DNA of 18,060 nt from an uncultured Collinsella sp. (GTDB lineage Bacteria; Actinomycetota; Coriobacteriia; Coriobacteriales; Coriobacteriaceae). Numbering within the stretch: position 1 is the first letter of the stretch; each line of letters opens with the position of its first letter. Below are positions 1 to 6,320 of this stretch, in pieces. The notes under the pieces were generated by a model. The model was not told the origin of the DNA, did no database searches, and was given only the letters and a program-made list of their open reading frames with translations. The position numbers and the translations under genes are program-made. The stretch spans positions 1 to 18,060 of the forward strand of contig CABRIB010000035.1 in assembly GCA_902470915.1 (NCBI GenBank), in the 5' to 3' direction.

Positions 1-127
1 GGACTTGCAGCGACGGACCTCAGGACGCTCTTACACCACGTCTGCGCGCGCGACCGCTGTAGGGGTCGCCCGAGCGTCATTTTGGGTGATTTTGCCTGCT
101 ACTAAAATGGTAACAGTACTCATATTT

Positions 128-171
128 GCCCTTTTTTGCCCACAGAACTTTGAGGTCGCGGCGAAAAGGGC
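128..171. repeat. Imperfect inverted repeat (intergenic hairpin)
   Basis: GCCCTTTTTTGCC at 128-140 faces GGCGAAAAGGGC at 160-171. The arms pair apart from a one-base length difference and enclose a 19-nt loop. No gene ends next to it inside the window. It could be the terminator of a gene to the left or a dispersed intergenic repeat; the sequence does not decide. Confidence 0.4.
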
Positions 172-314
172 TTGTTTTGATTGTTTGGGGCAGGCGCGAG
201 GCACGGAAACGATGTCTGGAGGAGCGGAGCGGCTTGGAATTCATCCGTAGAGGTCTTCATTGGCTACGCCAGAAGTGCCTCCAGGTGCCGGCACAAAAGG
301 AGCGCCCCTAACTG

Positions 315-352
315 CCGCAGGGGGCGTCGGCCACGGCCGACGCCCCCTGCGG
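315..352 (-). terminator. Perfect 18-bp-arm hairpin after the acyltransferase gene
   Basis: Arms 315-332 and 335-352 are perfectly complementary with 2 nt between them, which gives a very stable GC-rich stem. It begins 23 bp past the stop codon of the minus-strand acyltransferase. No clean T-run follows on either strand, so it is a terminator by position and stability, not by the classical U-tract. It could act in both directions or protect the 3' end. Confidence 0.6.
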
Positions 353-375
353 GTGTAAGCAGATTTGGCTGCGCG

Positions 376-2592
376 TTACTTGTCGGTGCCCAGCTTGTGC
401 GGCTTGTAGGCGAGGGCATTGACGAGTGCGTCGCCGGCGGACTTGACGGCTGCCGGCTGCGGATCGTTGACGTGGTCTTCGGGGTGCACGGGCAGGTCTT
501 TCTTGACCGCATCGTGGATCAGGTTGAGGTACTCGGTCACGCCGGTAGTCGACAGGTGCGTGCCGTCGCCGTCGAACAGGTCGTTGCGGTTGGCGCTGTG
601 CCCGTACCAGTCGATAACGCGTACATTCTTGTAGCGCGTGGCGGCGTTGGCGATGGCCTGGTTCGTGGACCCGACCCACGGCTGCGGGCTACGTGTGTTT
701 ACAAACACGACGATACGCTGCTCGCCGGCGTCGGCCATAATCGCGTCGACCTGGGCGTCCGTTACCAAACCGTTGGTGCCCAGGGCAAAGACCACGATCT
801 TGCCGGCAAGGTTCTGCTGGATATAGCCCTCAAATGTCGCGCGGCCCGCATCAAACTGGCGGCCCTTTTCGGCATCGATATGGCTGTGCGGAAACACACC
901 GTCAAAGGAATCAACGGCGCGCAGCGACACGGAGTCACCAATCATCAACAGGTCGTAGGAGCCATCGGGGAAGCCGTCGTTGTCCTTGTCGGTGTCGTCG
1001 GCCGCCTGCTGGTCGGTGGGCGCGGTGTTTTTGGCTTCCTTGTTCAGAACTTCGGCGCCCTCGCCGCTCAGCGCAGACGTCTCGGGCACAAAGATCAGAC
1101 CGCCCAGTGCAACGACCAACACGACAGCGCAGGCTGCGCAGACGGGGACGTGCGCGCGTGCCCAGTTGGCGGGCGTGGTGGTGCCATCGCGGAATTCGGC
1201 GACGGTGCGGCCGAAGGCGCCCTTCCTAAACGGCGTTTCGATAAAGCGATAGGAGCACTCGGCTACGGCGACCACCAGCAGCACCTGCAAAATGTACTGC
1301 CACCAGGGCGTATCGTTGATGTTGGCGACCGGGTTCATGAGTAACAGCAGCGGATAGTGCCACAGGTAGATGCTGTACGAGCGCTTGCCAACCCACACGA
1401 GCGGCTCGGCGGACAGCACGCGGGCAACCATTCCCTGGGGCTGCACGCAGGCCGCGATGACCATGAGCGTGAGGATGGAGCATAACAGCGTGCCGCCGCG
1501 ATACTGGAACGCGGTGTAGCCGTTGGTGAGCGCGACCATGGCGGCAAGGCCAACCAGGCCCACGACGCCCAACACATCGATGGATGCGGGCGAGGACCAA
1601 AAACGCACGAGGGCGCTCGGCTGTGCCGGGGCGGTCTCGGCTGATTCGTCGGCCTTCTCGCCAGGCTTGCCCTCGGCGTTCTTGCCGTGCTTGGCGGCGC
1701 CAGCCAGGCGATTGAGCCCCAAACGATGTGCGAGACGCACCGGCGCCAGGCCGCGATCGGGGATAAAGGCCATCCAGGCACCCAGCAGCAGCGAGAACAC
1801 GCGGGTGTCGGTGCCGTAGTACACGCGGCTGGGGTCGGCGGCAGGGTTGTAAAGCACCATCATGGCAAGGGCAGAAACCGCGGCAAGGCCCAGAACCACG
1901 CGGCGCGTGTTGGGCTTGCTCACATGCATGGATACCATGGCAAACAGCAGCGGCGGCCAAATCAGGTAGAACTGTTCCTCGATGGCAAGCGACCAAAAGT
2001 GCGTGAGCGGCGAGGGGTCGCCCAGGGCATTGAAGTACGAGACGTTTTGGGCAATCTGCCACCAGTTGTTGAAGAACAGCAGCGACGGCAAGATGTCGGG
2101 GCGCATCTTGGTTAGCATCACGTGGTTAAAGATGGTGCACAGCGCGCAGGTCACGAACACTACCGTTACCACGGCGGGGACCAGGCGACGGATGCGGCGA
2201 ATCCAGAAGCTCTTAAGGTCGATACGGCCGGTCTTAGCGACTTCGTTGAGCAGCAAGCGCGTGATCAGATAGCCCGAAAGCACAAAGAAGATCGTGACGC
2301 CGAGCAGGCCACCCTGAGCCCACGTGAGGTTGAGGTGATAGAGCACCACCGCGACGACGGCGAGCGTACGCAGACCGTCGAGGGCGGGGATATAGCGAGA
2401 TTTGGGACGAGCAGGCGCCTGTTCTTTTGCGGCGCTGTTAGTGTGGGCGTCCTTGTTGGTGGGCGTTCGATGCGGGACCGGGCCGCGTCGCGACTCGCCG
2501 GCGCGGCGGTCGGCGCGTGGGCGTTCGTGCGGCGCTTGGTTATCGGGCGCGCGGCGCGGGCCGCGTGGGCTCGATTGTGGGAATTGTTCCAT
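376..2592 (-). CDS. OatA-like acyltransferase (acyltransferase 3 plus SGNH domain)
   Basis: A 738-aa membrane O-acyltransferase. Residues 1-64 form a basic, Pro/Arg-rich, probably disordered cytoplasmic tail. The acyltransferase-3 domain follows, with PALDGLR at 69-75, conserved His86, FFVLSGYLIT at 102-111, RRIRRLVP at 132-139, HFWSLAIEEQFYLIWP at 198-213 and YYGTDTR at 259-265. It has about ten hydrophobic helices and a charged loop near 295-325. The extracytoplasmic C-terminus is an SGNH esterase-like domain with GDS at 552-554, GTN with Asn607, and DGTH at 676-679 carrying the Asp/His pair. This architecture is that of OatA-type enzymes, which move acetyl groups across the membrane onto peptidoglycan or surface glycans. 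The acceptor cannot be told from sequence, and O-antigen or exopolysaccharide acetylation is possible. The start is the first ATG of the frame, and its Shine-Dalgarno match is weak. It is divergent from the ribokinase operon and appears monocistronic. Confidence 0.93.
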   Translation of the reverse strand: MEQFPQSSPRGPRRAPDNQAPHERPRADRRAGESRRGPVPHRTPTNKDAHTNSAAKEQAPARPKSRYIPALDGLRTLAVVAVVLYHLNLTWAQGGLLGVTIFFVLSGYLITRLLLNEVAKTGRIDLKSFWIRRIRRLVPAVVTVVFVTCALCTIFNHVMLTKMRPDILPSLLFFNNWWQIAQNVSYFNALGDPSPLTHFWSLAIEEQFYLIWPPLLFAMVSMHVSKPNTRRVVLGLAAVSALAMMVLYNPAADPSRVYYGTDTRVFSLLLGAWMAFIPDRGLAPVRLAHRLGLNRLAGAAKHGKNAEGKPGEKADESAETAPAQPSALVRFWSSPASIDVLGVVGLVGLAAMVALTNGYTAFQYRGGTLLCSILTLMVIAACVQPQGMVARVLSAEPLVWVGKRSYSIYLWHYPLLLLMNPVANINDTPWWQYILQVLLVVAVAECSYRFIETPFRKGAFGRTVAEFRDGTTTPANWARAHVPVCAACAVVLVVALGGLIFVPETSALSGEGAEVLNKEAKNTAPTDQQAADDTDKDNDGFPDGSYDLLMIGDSVSLRAVDSFDGVFPHSHIDAEKGRQFDAGRATFEGYIQQNLAGKIVVFALGTNGLVTDAQVDAIMADAGEQRIVVFVNTRSPQPWVGSTNQAIANAATRYKNVRVIDWYGHSANRNDLFDGDGTHLSTTGVTEYLNLIHDAVKKDLPVHPEDHVNDPQPAAVKSAGDALVNALAYKPHKLGTDK

Positions 2593-2631
2593 AAAACATC
2601 ATCCAATGACGAGGATAATCAGCACATATTC

Positions 2632-2637
2632 ATTGTA
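2632..2637 (-). promoter_or_regulatory. Possible -10 box of the acyltransferase gene
   Basis: On the minus strand TACAAT (5 of 6 against TATAAT) lies 39 bp upstream of the start codon, in the locally AT-rich part of the divergent intergenic region. No good -35 element stands 16-18 bp upstream of it, so the call rests on one hexamer and its position. Confidence 0.3.
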
Positions 2638-2685
2638 GCTGCCTGCTCCTGTGAATGCTTGCTGCTGGCGCAACCTCAAGGGCGC

Positions 2686-2715
2686 GTTCACATCAAAGTG
2701 AACTAAAGTTATAGA
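2686..2715 (+). promoter_or_regulatory. Promoter with palindromic operator of the ribokinase operon
   Basis: TTCACA (2687-2692) and TATAGA (2710-2715) are separated by exactly 17 bp and match the sigma-A consensus well. The -35 box lies inside a perfect palindrome, GTTCAC-N6-GTGAAC, at 2686-2703. A repressor bound there would block the promoter. Transcription would start near 2722, leaving a leader of about 57 nt. A sugar- or nucleoside-responsive regulator is a natural guess, but none is encoded nearby. Confidence 0.6.
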
Positions 2716-2778
2716 GGTGCGAGGGCGCACGATCGACGGCCGACGGTGGGCATAAGGCCCGCAGATGAGGAGGTTCCC

Positions 2779-3774
2779 ATGGCAGATCGCGGCATCATTG
2801 CGGTGTTTGGCAGCATGAACATGGACCTTTCGGTGGCGTGCGAGCGCATGCCGCGTGCGGGCGAGACCGTCGGCGGCAGCGGTTTTATCATCAATGCCGG
2901 CGGCAAGGGCGCTAACCAGGCCGTCGCCGCCGCGCGCATGGGTGCGCGCACGTGCATGATTGGCGCGGTCGGGCGCGATGCGTTTGGCGATGTGCTCGTG
3001 GCGGGGCTCCAGGATGCTGGCGTGGACTGTGACTTTGTGGCGCGTCGCGATGACGTGGAGACGGGAACGGCGACCATCATTCGCTGCGAGGGCGACAACC
3101 GCATCGTGCTGTCACCGGGCGCCAACCATGCGCTTGCGGGCGAGGACGTTGCCTGCGCGCTGGGGCGTCTGGTTGCCGATGAGCTCGACGGCGACGCCAG
3201 CGAGATTGCCCTGGCTGTCGGAAGCGTCTTTATCGCCCAAGGCGAATGTGACCTTGTGGCGACGGCCGAGGCGCTTGTATGCGCTCACGAGCTGGGGTTC
3301 TATACGGTCTTTAATCCAGCGCCTGCTTGCGAGTTGCCTGCGGAGGCCTGGCCTGCGGTCGACTTGGTCTGCCCCAACGAGACTGAGTGCCAGGTGCTGA
3401 CGGGTATCCTGCCCAAGGACGATGAGAGCTGCGCCGCGGCGCTCAATGCCCTGCTCGCCAAGGGTGCCGGAGCTGCGGTCATCACGTTGGGCGGCGCCGG
3501 GTCGGTTACGCTCGGCGATGACGGCGAGCCGCTGCGCATGCCGGCGCTTTCGAGCACGGTAGTCGATACGACGGCCGCGGGCGATACGTTTATCGGTGCG
3601 CTTGCCGCGGCTCGTCTGGAGGGCTTGCCGCTCTTTGAGTGCATGACGGCGGGTGCACGCGCCTCGGCGGTGACGGTGTCGCGCTTGGGCGCGCAACAGT
3701 CGATTCCCACGCGCGCCGAAGTTGAGCGCGTGTTTGATTTAGACGATTTAGTACAAGACGGAGAAGCGGAGTAG
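2779..3774 (+). CDS. rbsK: Ribokinase (PfkB family)
   Basis: A 331-aa cytoplasmic sugar kinase that would convert D-ribose plus ATP to ribose-5-phosphate. It opens with the substrate-binding GSMNMD at 11-16 and carries the first PfkB signature, GGKGANQAVAAARMG (41-55). The second signature is DTTAAGDTF (263-271), with Asp269 as the catalytic base after the AAG anion hole. The length is typical of the family. The start is ATG 2779, with AGGAGG (2768-2773) spaced 5 nt before it; an in-frame GTG at 2746 would add 11 residues but lacks such a site. The next gene, a nucleoside hydrolase, begins 4 nt after the stop, so ribose freed from nucleosides can be phosphorylated at once. Related PfkB kinases could share the motifs, but the GGKGANQA block and the neighbour favour ribokinase. 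Confidence 0.93.
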   Translation: MADRGIIAVFGSMNMDLSVACERMPRAGETVGGSGFIINAGGKGANQAVAAARMGARTCMIGAVGRDAFGDVLVAGLQDAGVDCDFVARRDDVETGTATIIRCEGDNRIVLSPGANHALAGEDVACALGRLVADELDGDASEIALAVGSVFIAQGECDLVATAEALVCAHELGFYTVFNPAPACELPAEAWPAVDLVCPNETECQVLTGILPKDDESCAAALNALLAKGAGAAVITLGGAGSVTLGDDGEPLRMPALSSTVVDTTAAGDTFIGALAAARLEGLPLFECMTAGARASAVTVSRLGAQQSIPTRAEVERVFDLDDLVQDGEAE

Positions 3775-3778
3775 AACA

Positions 3779-4753
3779 ATGGCAATCAAGAAGCTGATCC
3801 TTGATCTGGATATGGGTGTGGACGATGCGATGGCGCTGGCCTATGCCATCGCGAGCCCCGAGGTGGAGCTCGTGGGCATCACCACGTGCTTTGGCAACGT
3901 GCGCGTCGAGCAATCGGCGCACAACTGCCTGGCGGTGCTCGACCTGTTGGGTCGTCCCGAGGTGCCGGTGTACCTGGGCGCCGATCGTCCCATTAAGGCG
4001 ACTGAGCCCTATACGCCGCCGGCGTCCACCACGCTCATCCACGGCAAGAACGGCATTGGCGGGGCGAGCGTGCCCGCGTCGCCGTACGAGCCGGTGGGGG
4101 CGACGTCGGCCGACGGTAACGCGGCGGTCGATTATCTGATCGATGCCGCGCGCACCTATGGTTCCGATCTGATCTACGTGGCGACCGGCCCGCTCTCCAA
4201 CCTGGCGCTTGCCTTGGAGCGCGATGCGGCGGCGATGATGTCTATCGGTCGCGTCGTGGTGATGGGCGGCGCCCTTACCGTGCCCGGAAACGTGAGCGCG
4301 GGCGCCGAGGCCAACATGGCAAGTGATCCTGAGGCGGCCGATGCCGTGCTGCGTTCGGGCCGCAAGCTCACTATGGTGGGCCTGGATGTGACGCATCGCG
4401 TGGTGCTTACGCGTCGCGACATTGCCGGCTGGACGGGCTCGGGCACCATGGCGGGCTGCGCATTTGCGAGCATGGTCGAGCACTACATTGGCTCGTACGA
4501 GATGAACGCCCCCTACCTGGGTGGTTGTGCGCTGCACGATCCGCTGGCCGTTGCCGTGGCGATCGACCCCACGCTCGTGGGCGCGCTCGGCTGTAATCTG
4601 CGTGTTGATCTGCTGGGCGAGTATCGAGGCCGCACCATTTGCGACGAGCGCCGCCTATCCGATCCGGACAAGAGCGCGCTTGTGGCGCTGACCGTGGATG
4701 CCCCGCGCTTCCTTTCCGAGTTCAAGACGCGCATGGCTCATGTCCTTGGCTAA
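3779..4753 (+). CDS. Inosine/uridine-preferring nucleoside hydrolase
   Basis: A 324-aa enzyme of the IunH/Rih family, which hydrolyses ribonucleosides to free base and ribose. The N-terminal calcium-site motif is DLDMGVDD (9-16). It keeps the DxDxGxDD acidic core but replaces the usual Thr and Pro of DTDPGxDD. Other family landmarks are GNV at 39-41, VMGG at 161-164, the AEANMASDPEAA stretch at 176-187 and the C-terminal ALHDPLAV with His253-Asp254. It is cotranscribed with ribokinase after a 4-nt gap, with GGAG (3768-3771) spaced 7 nt from the ATG. The pair forms a nucleoside-to-ribose-5-phosphate route. Base preference cannot be read from sequence. No transporter gene is in the window. Confidence 0.92.
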   Translation: MAIKKLILDLDMGVDDAMALAYAIASPEVELVGITTCFGNVRVEQSAHNCLAVLDLLGRPEVPVYLGADRPIKATEPYTPPASTTLIHGKNGIGGASVPASPYEPVGATSADGNAAVDYLIDAARTYGSDLIYVATGPLSNLALALERDAAAMMSIGRVVVMGGALTVPGNVSAGAEANMASDPEAADAVLRSGRKLTMVGLDVTHRVVLTRRDIAGWTGSGTMAGCAFASMVEHYIGSYEMNAPYLGGCALHDPLAVAVAIDPTLVGALGCNLRVDLLGEYRGRTICDERRLSDPDKSALVALTVDAPRFLSEFKTRMAHVLG

Positions 4754-4762
4754 GTTGTCTTT

Positions 4763-4792
4763 TTGGGACGGGGCTTTTTTGACTGGTATGAT
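4763..4792 (+). promoter_or_regulatory. Candidate luxS promoter
   Basis: TATGAT (4787-4792, 5 of 6 to consensus) lies at the inner edge of the inverted repeat. TTGGGA (4763-4768) stands 18 bp upstream, inside the left arm. Transcription would begin near 4799, so the leader would carry the right arm (4810-4833) just ahead of the luxS ribosome binding site. The -35 match is modest (4 of 6). Confidence 0.45.
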
Positions 4793-4833
4793 TGGTGCGA
4801 CCATTCGAACCAGCTAAAAGAGCCCCGTCCCAA
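4763..4833. repeat. Long imperfect inverted repeat around the luxS promoter
   Basis: The arms are 4763-4786 and 4810-4833. The outer 13 bp (TTGGGACGGGGCT) are identical after reverse-complementing, and the inner part matches apart from three positions. The 23-bp centre contains the small palindrome TGGTgcgACCA (4793-4803). The T-run sits in the left arm, on the loop side, so this is not a normal rho-independent terminator in either direction. The two arms look like terminator halves in inside-out order. Confidence 0.7.
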
Positions 4834-4856
4834 TTTGACTATCGAGAGGATCTGCC

Positions 4857-5345
4857 ATGGAGCGCATCGCGAGTTTTTCCGTTGACCATCTGCTACTTGA
4901 GCCCGGCGTGTATGTGAGCCGCATCGACCGCGATCCGGCGACCGGCGCCGCCGTCACCACCTTTGACCTGCGTCTGACCACGCCCAACAAGGAGCCGGTC
5001 ATGAACACCGCCGAGTGCCACACTATCGAGCACCTGGGCGCGACGTTCCTTCGCAATCATGCCGAGTGGTCGAGCCGCATTGTCTACTTTGGCCCCATGG
5101 GCTGCCGCACGGGCTTTTACCTCGTCGTATTTGGCGAGGTGACGAGCGAGGAGATCCTGCCGCTCGTGCGTGAGCTGTTCGAGTTCGTCGCCGGCTTTGA
5201 GGGCGATGTCCCCGGTGCCGCTCCTGAGGAGTGCGGCAACTACCTGGACCAGAACCTCCCCATGGCAAACTGGCTCGCGCGCCGCTACCTCGACCGCGAC
5301 CTGGCCGATATCGACGAGAAGCACCTGCACTATCAGCAGGCGTAA
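4857..5345 (+). CDS. luxS: S-ribosylhomocysteine lyase (autoinducer-2 synthase)
   Basis: A 162-aa cytoplasmic metalloenzyme that cleaves S-ribosylhomocysteine to homocysteine and DPD, the precursor of autoinducer-2. It serves the activated methyl cycle. The metal ligands are clear: HTIEH at 55-59 (His55, Glu58 catalytic, His59) and Cys126 in ECGNY. Catalytic Cys83 lies in GPMGCRTGFY (79-88). The length is full for the family. The start is ATG 4857, with GAGAGGA (4844-4850) spaced 6 nt upstream. It appears monocistronic, with a promoter inside an inverted repeat upstream and a strong terminator downstream. No pfs gene is adjacent in this window. Confidence 0.97.
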   Translation: MERIASFSVDHLLLEPGVYVSRIDRDPATGAAVTTFDLRLTTPNKEPVMNTAECHTIEHLGATFLRNHAEWSSRIVYFGPMGCRTGFYLVVFGEVTSEEILPLVRELFEFVAGFEGDVPGAAPEECGNYLDQNLPMANWLARRYLDRDLADIDEKHLHYQQA

Positions 5346-5375
5346 GGCTGCTTGCAGGAATAGCGTTTGTGCCAG

Positions 5376-5407
5376 AAGCGCTCTCGCTCTTTGCGGAGCG
5401 CTTTTTT
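5376..5407 (+). terminator. Rho-independent terminator of luxS
   Basis: AAGCGCTC and GAGCGCTT form the stem, extended by CGC/GCG across a small bulge. Six T residues follow at 5402-5407. It begins 30 bp past the luxS stop codon. This is the most classical terminator in the window. Confidence 0.85.
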
Positions 5408-5425
5408 ATGCCGAGTGCTCAAAAC

Positions 5426-5446
5426 AGAACAAGATTGTTCTAGAAT
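5426..5446 (+). promoter_or_regulatory. Promoter/operator of the DUF4867 gene
   Basis: AGAACAAGATTGTTCT (5426-5441) is a perfect palindrome with 7-bp arms and a 2-bp centre. It directly abuts TAGAAT (5441-5446), a 5-of-6 match to a -10 box. A further half-site, ATGTTC, lies at 5445-5450. The -35 region (about 5418-5423) is poor. A palindrome covering the spacer suggests a dimeric regulator, either a repressor by occlusion or an activator that makes up for the weak -35. Confidence 0.5.
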
Positions 5447-5480
5447 GTTCATACTGTCACACAAACGAACAGGAGCGAAC

Positions 5481-6125
5481 ATGCATATCTACTCTGTCTC
5501 TGATCCCGAGTTCAAGTCCTATGGCAACGTTTGGGATAACGTTCCGTCCGAGCTTACGTCGCCCGTGCTCGAGGCACTTGCCTCCACGCCCATCCCCGAG
5601 GGCAGCAAGTATGTGGCCTCCGCGCCGGAGCTCGAGGGCGTCAAGGATGCCGATAAACTGGGCTTTCTCATGTTTGGCGGTCGTCCCTTCCAGCTGGGCT
5701 GGTGCAACGGCCACAACACGCGTCTCAACTGCCTGGAGTACCACCGCGCGAGCGAGTTCAACCTGGGCGCCCGCGACTTTATCCTGCTCGTGGCGCATCG
5801 CTGGGAGATCGAGGACGGCAAGCTCGATACCGCGTGCGTCAAGGCGTTCCGCGTGCCGGCCGGCACGCTTGTTGAGGTTTTCAACACCACGCTTCACTAC
5901 ACGCCCTGCATGGTCGACGACGGCGGCTTCCAGGTGATGGTGGCGCTGCCCGCCGGCACCAATGGTCCGCGCCCCGAGGCTGCGGCCGATATGCCCGCGG
6001 CTGGCGACAGCTACTGCTACTGGAAGGCCGACAAGTGGGTTCTCTGCCACGCCGACAGCCCCAAGGCTGCCGAGGGCGGCTACGTAGGTCTCATCGGCAA
6101 GAACCTCGACATCGCCGTGGACTAG
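5481..6125 (+). CDS. DUF4867 family cupin-like protein
   Basis: A 214-aa soluble protein. I match it to the DUF4867 family from memory of its motifs. The core reads GWCNGHNTRLNCLEYHRASE (73-92), with histidines and a glutamate placed like a cupin metal site (His78, Glu86, His88). Then come FILLVAHRWEI (100-110), FRVPAGTLVEVF (123-134), TTLHYTPC (136-143) and LPAGTN (156-161). The pattern suggests a single-domain beta-barrel binding or isomerising a small sugar-like or carboxylate ligand; the reaction is not known to me. The start is ATG 5481, with AGGAG (5471-5475) spaced 5 nt upstream; the frame opens further left, through the luxS terminator, which cannot be coding. Its last codons are duplicated at 7493-7546, beyond the ATPase gene. 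Confidence 0.85.
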   Translation: MHIYSVSDPEFKSYGNVWDNVPSELTSPVLEALASTPIPEGSKYVASAPELEGVKDADKLGFLMFGGRPFQLGWCNGHNTRLNCLEYHRASEFNLGARDFILLVAHRWEIEDGKLDTACVKAFRVPAGTLVEVFNTTLHYTPCMVDDGGFQVMVALPAGTNGPRPEAAADMPAAGDSYCYWKADKWVLCHADSPKAAEGGYVGLIGKNLDIAVD

Positions 6126-6133
6126 AACCTTTC

Positions 6134-6190
6134 GTCTCGATCTGTAACATCTAGCGGGCTAAATTGTCTCTACCTGTTACAGATCGAGAC
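6134..6190. repeat. ATCTGTAACA hairpin A1
   Basis: GTCTCGATCTGTAACA (6134-6149) pairs perfectly with 6175-6190, giving 16-bp arms and a 25-nt loop. The loop holds the small palindrome TAGCGGGCTA. It begins 9 bp past the DUF4867 stop, so it may contribute to termination, but it lacks a T-run. Confidence 0.85.
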
Positions 6191-6215
6191 ATACCGTAGA
6201 GGGCCGCCCGAAAAA

Positions 6216-6270
6216 TCTCGATCTGTAACACCAAGCCCGATTTTGACGGTCTAGCTGTTACAGATCGAGA
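6216..6270. repeat. ATCTGTAACA hairpin A2
   Basis: TCTCGATCTGTAACA (6216-6230) pairs perfectly with 6256-6270, with the same 25-nt loop length as hairpin A1 but a different loop sequence. The arms are nearly identical to those of A1, so the unit is repeated in tandem. Confidence 0.85.
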
Positions 6271-6283
6271 CAAACCGCCCCAA

Positions 6284-6316
6284 CCACCACAAAGGTGCCT
6301 GTCCCCATTGTGGTGG
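6284..6316. repeat. CCACCAC hairpin A3, next to the ATPase stop codon
   Basis: CCACCACAA (6284-6292) pairs with TTGTGGTGG (6308-6316). The loop contains GGTGCCTGTCCCC, which is conserved in the second copy at 7715-7727. It lies 4 bp beyond the stop of the minus-strand ATPase gene and so could serve as its terminator. Confidence 0.7.
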
Positions 6317-6320
6317 CTGC

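Larger units (their letters stand above)
1..375. other. Intergenic region with no supported gene
   Basis: No open frame here has a convincing start, ribosome binding site and protein-like composition. The frames that cross it are arginine-rich, low-complexity or run antisense into the acyltransferase gene. The stretch at about 100-200 is locally AT-rich and holds an imperfect hairpin (128-171). A very strong GC hairpin (315-352) lies just past the stop of the minus-strand acyltransferase. Whatever gene lay to the left is outside the window. Confidence 0.6.
6072..6316. repeat. Flanking cassette copy A (DUF4867 tail plus three hairpins)
   Basis: This is a direct repeat of 7493-7740. It starts at GAGGGCGGC inside the last codons of the intact DUF4867 gene, runs through its TAG stop (6123-6125) and contains two ATCTGTAACA hairpins and a CCACCAC hairpin. 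By eye the copies agree at roughly five of every six positions with almost no gaps. In the coding part 48 of 54 bases match. The copies enclose the ATPase gene. Confidence 0.85.

Noticed and set aside
1..250. A short gene at 5-250
   Set aside because: There is no ribosome binding site, the frame continues to the contig edge with arginine/alanine-rich sequence, and no domain is visible. A hairpin (128-171) lies inside it.
181..1344. A 387-codon plus-strand frame over the first kilobase
   Set aside because: It is antisense to the SGNH part of the acyltransferase and passes through the 315-352 hairpin, with no recognisable domain.
3590..4537. A 315-codon minus-strand frame
   Set aside because: It is antisense to the ribokinase end and the nucleoside hydrolase and rich in His/Arg/Ala. 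The sense genes are secure.
4763..4833. Recombinase-driven invertible promoter (phase switch) at luxS
   Set aside because: The inverted arms do frame the promoter, but the centre is only 23 bp, which is very short for a serine- or tyrosine-recombinase inverton, and no recombinase gene is near. It is kept only as a structural finding.
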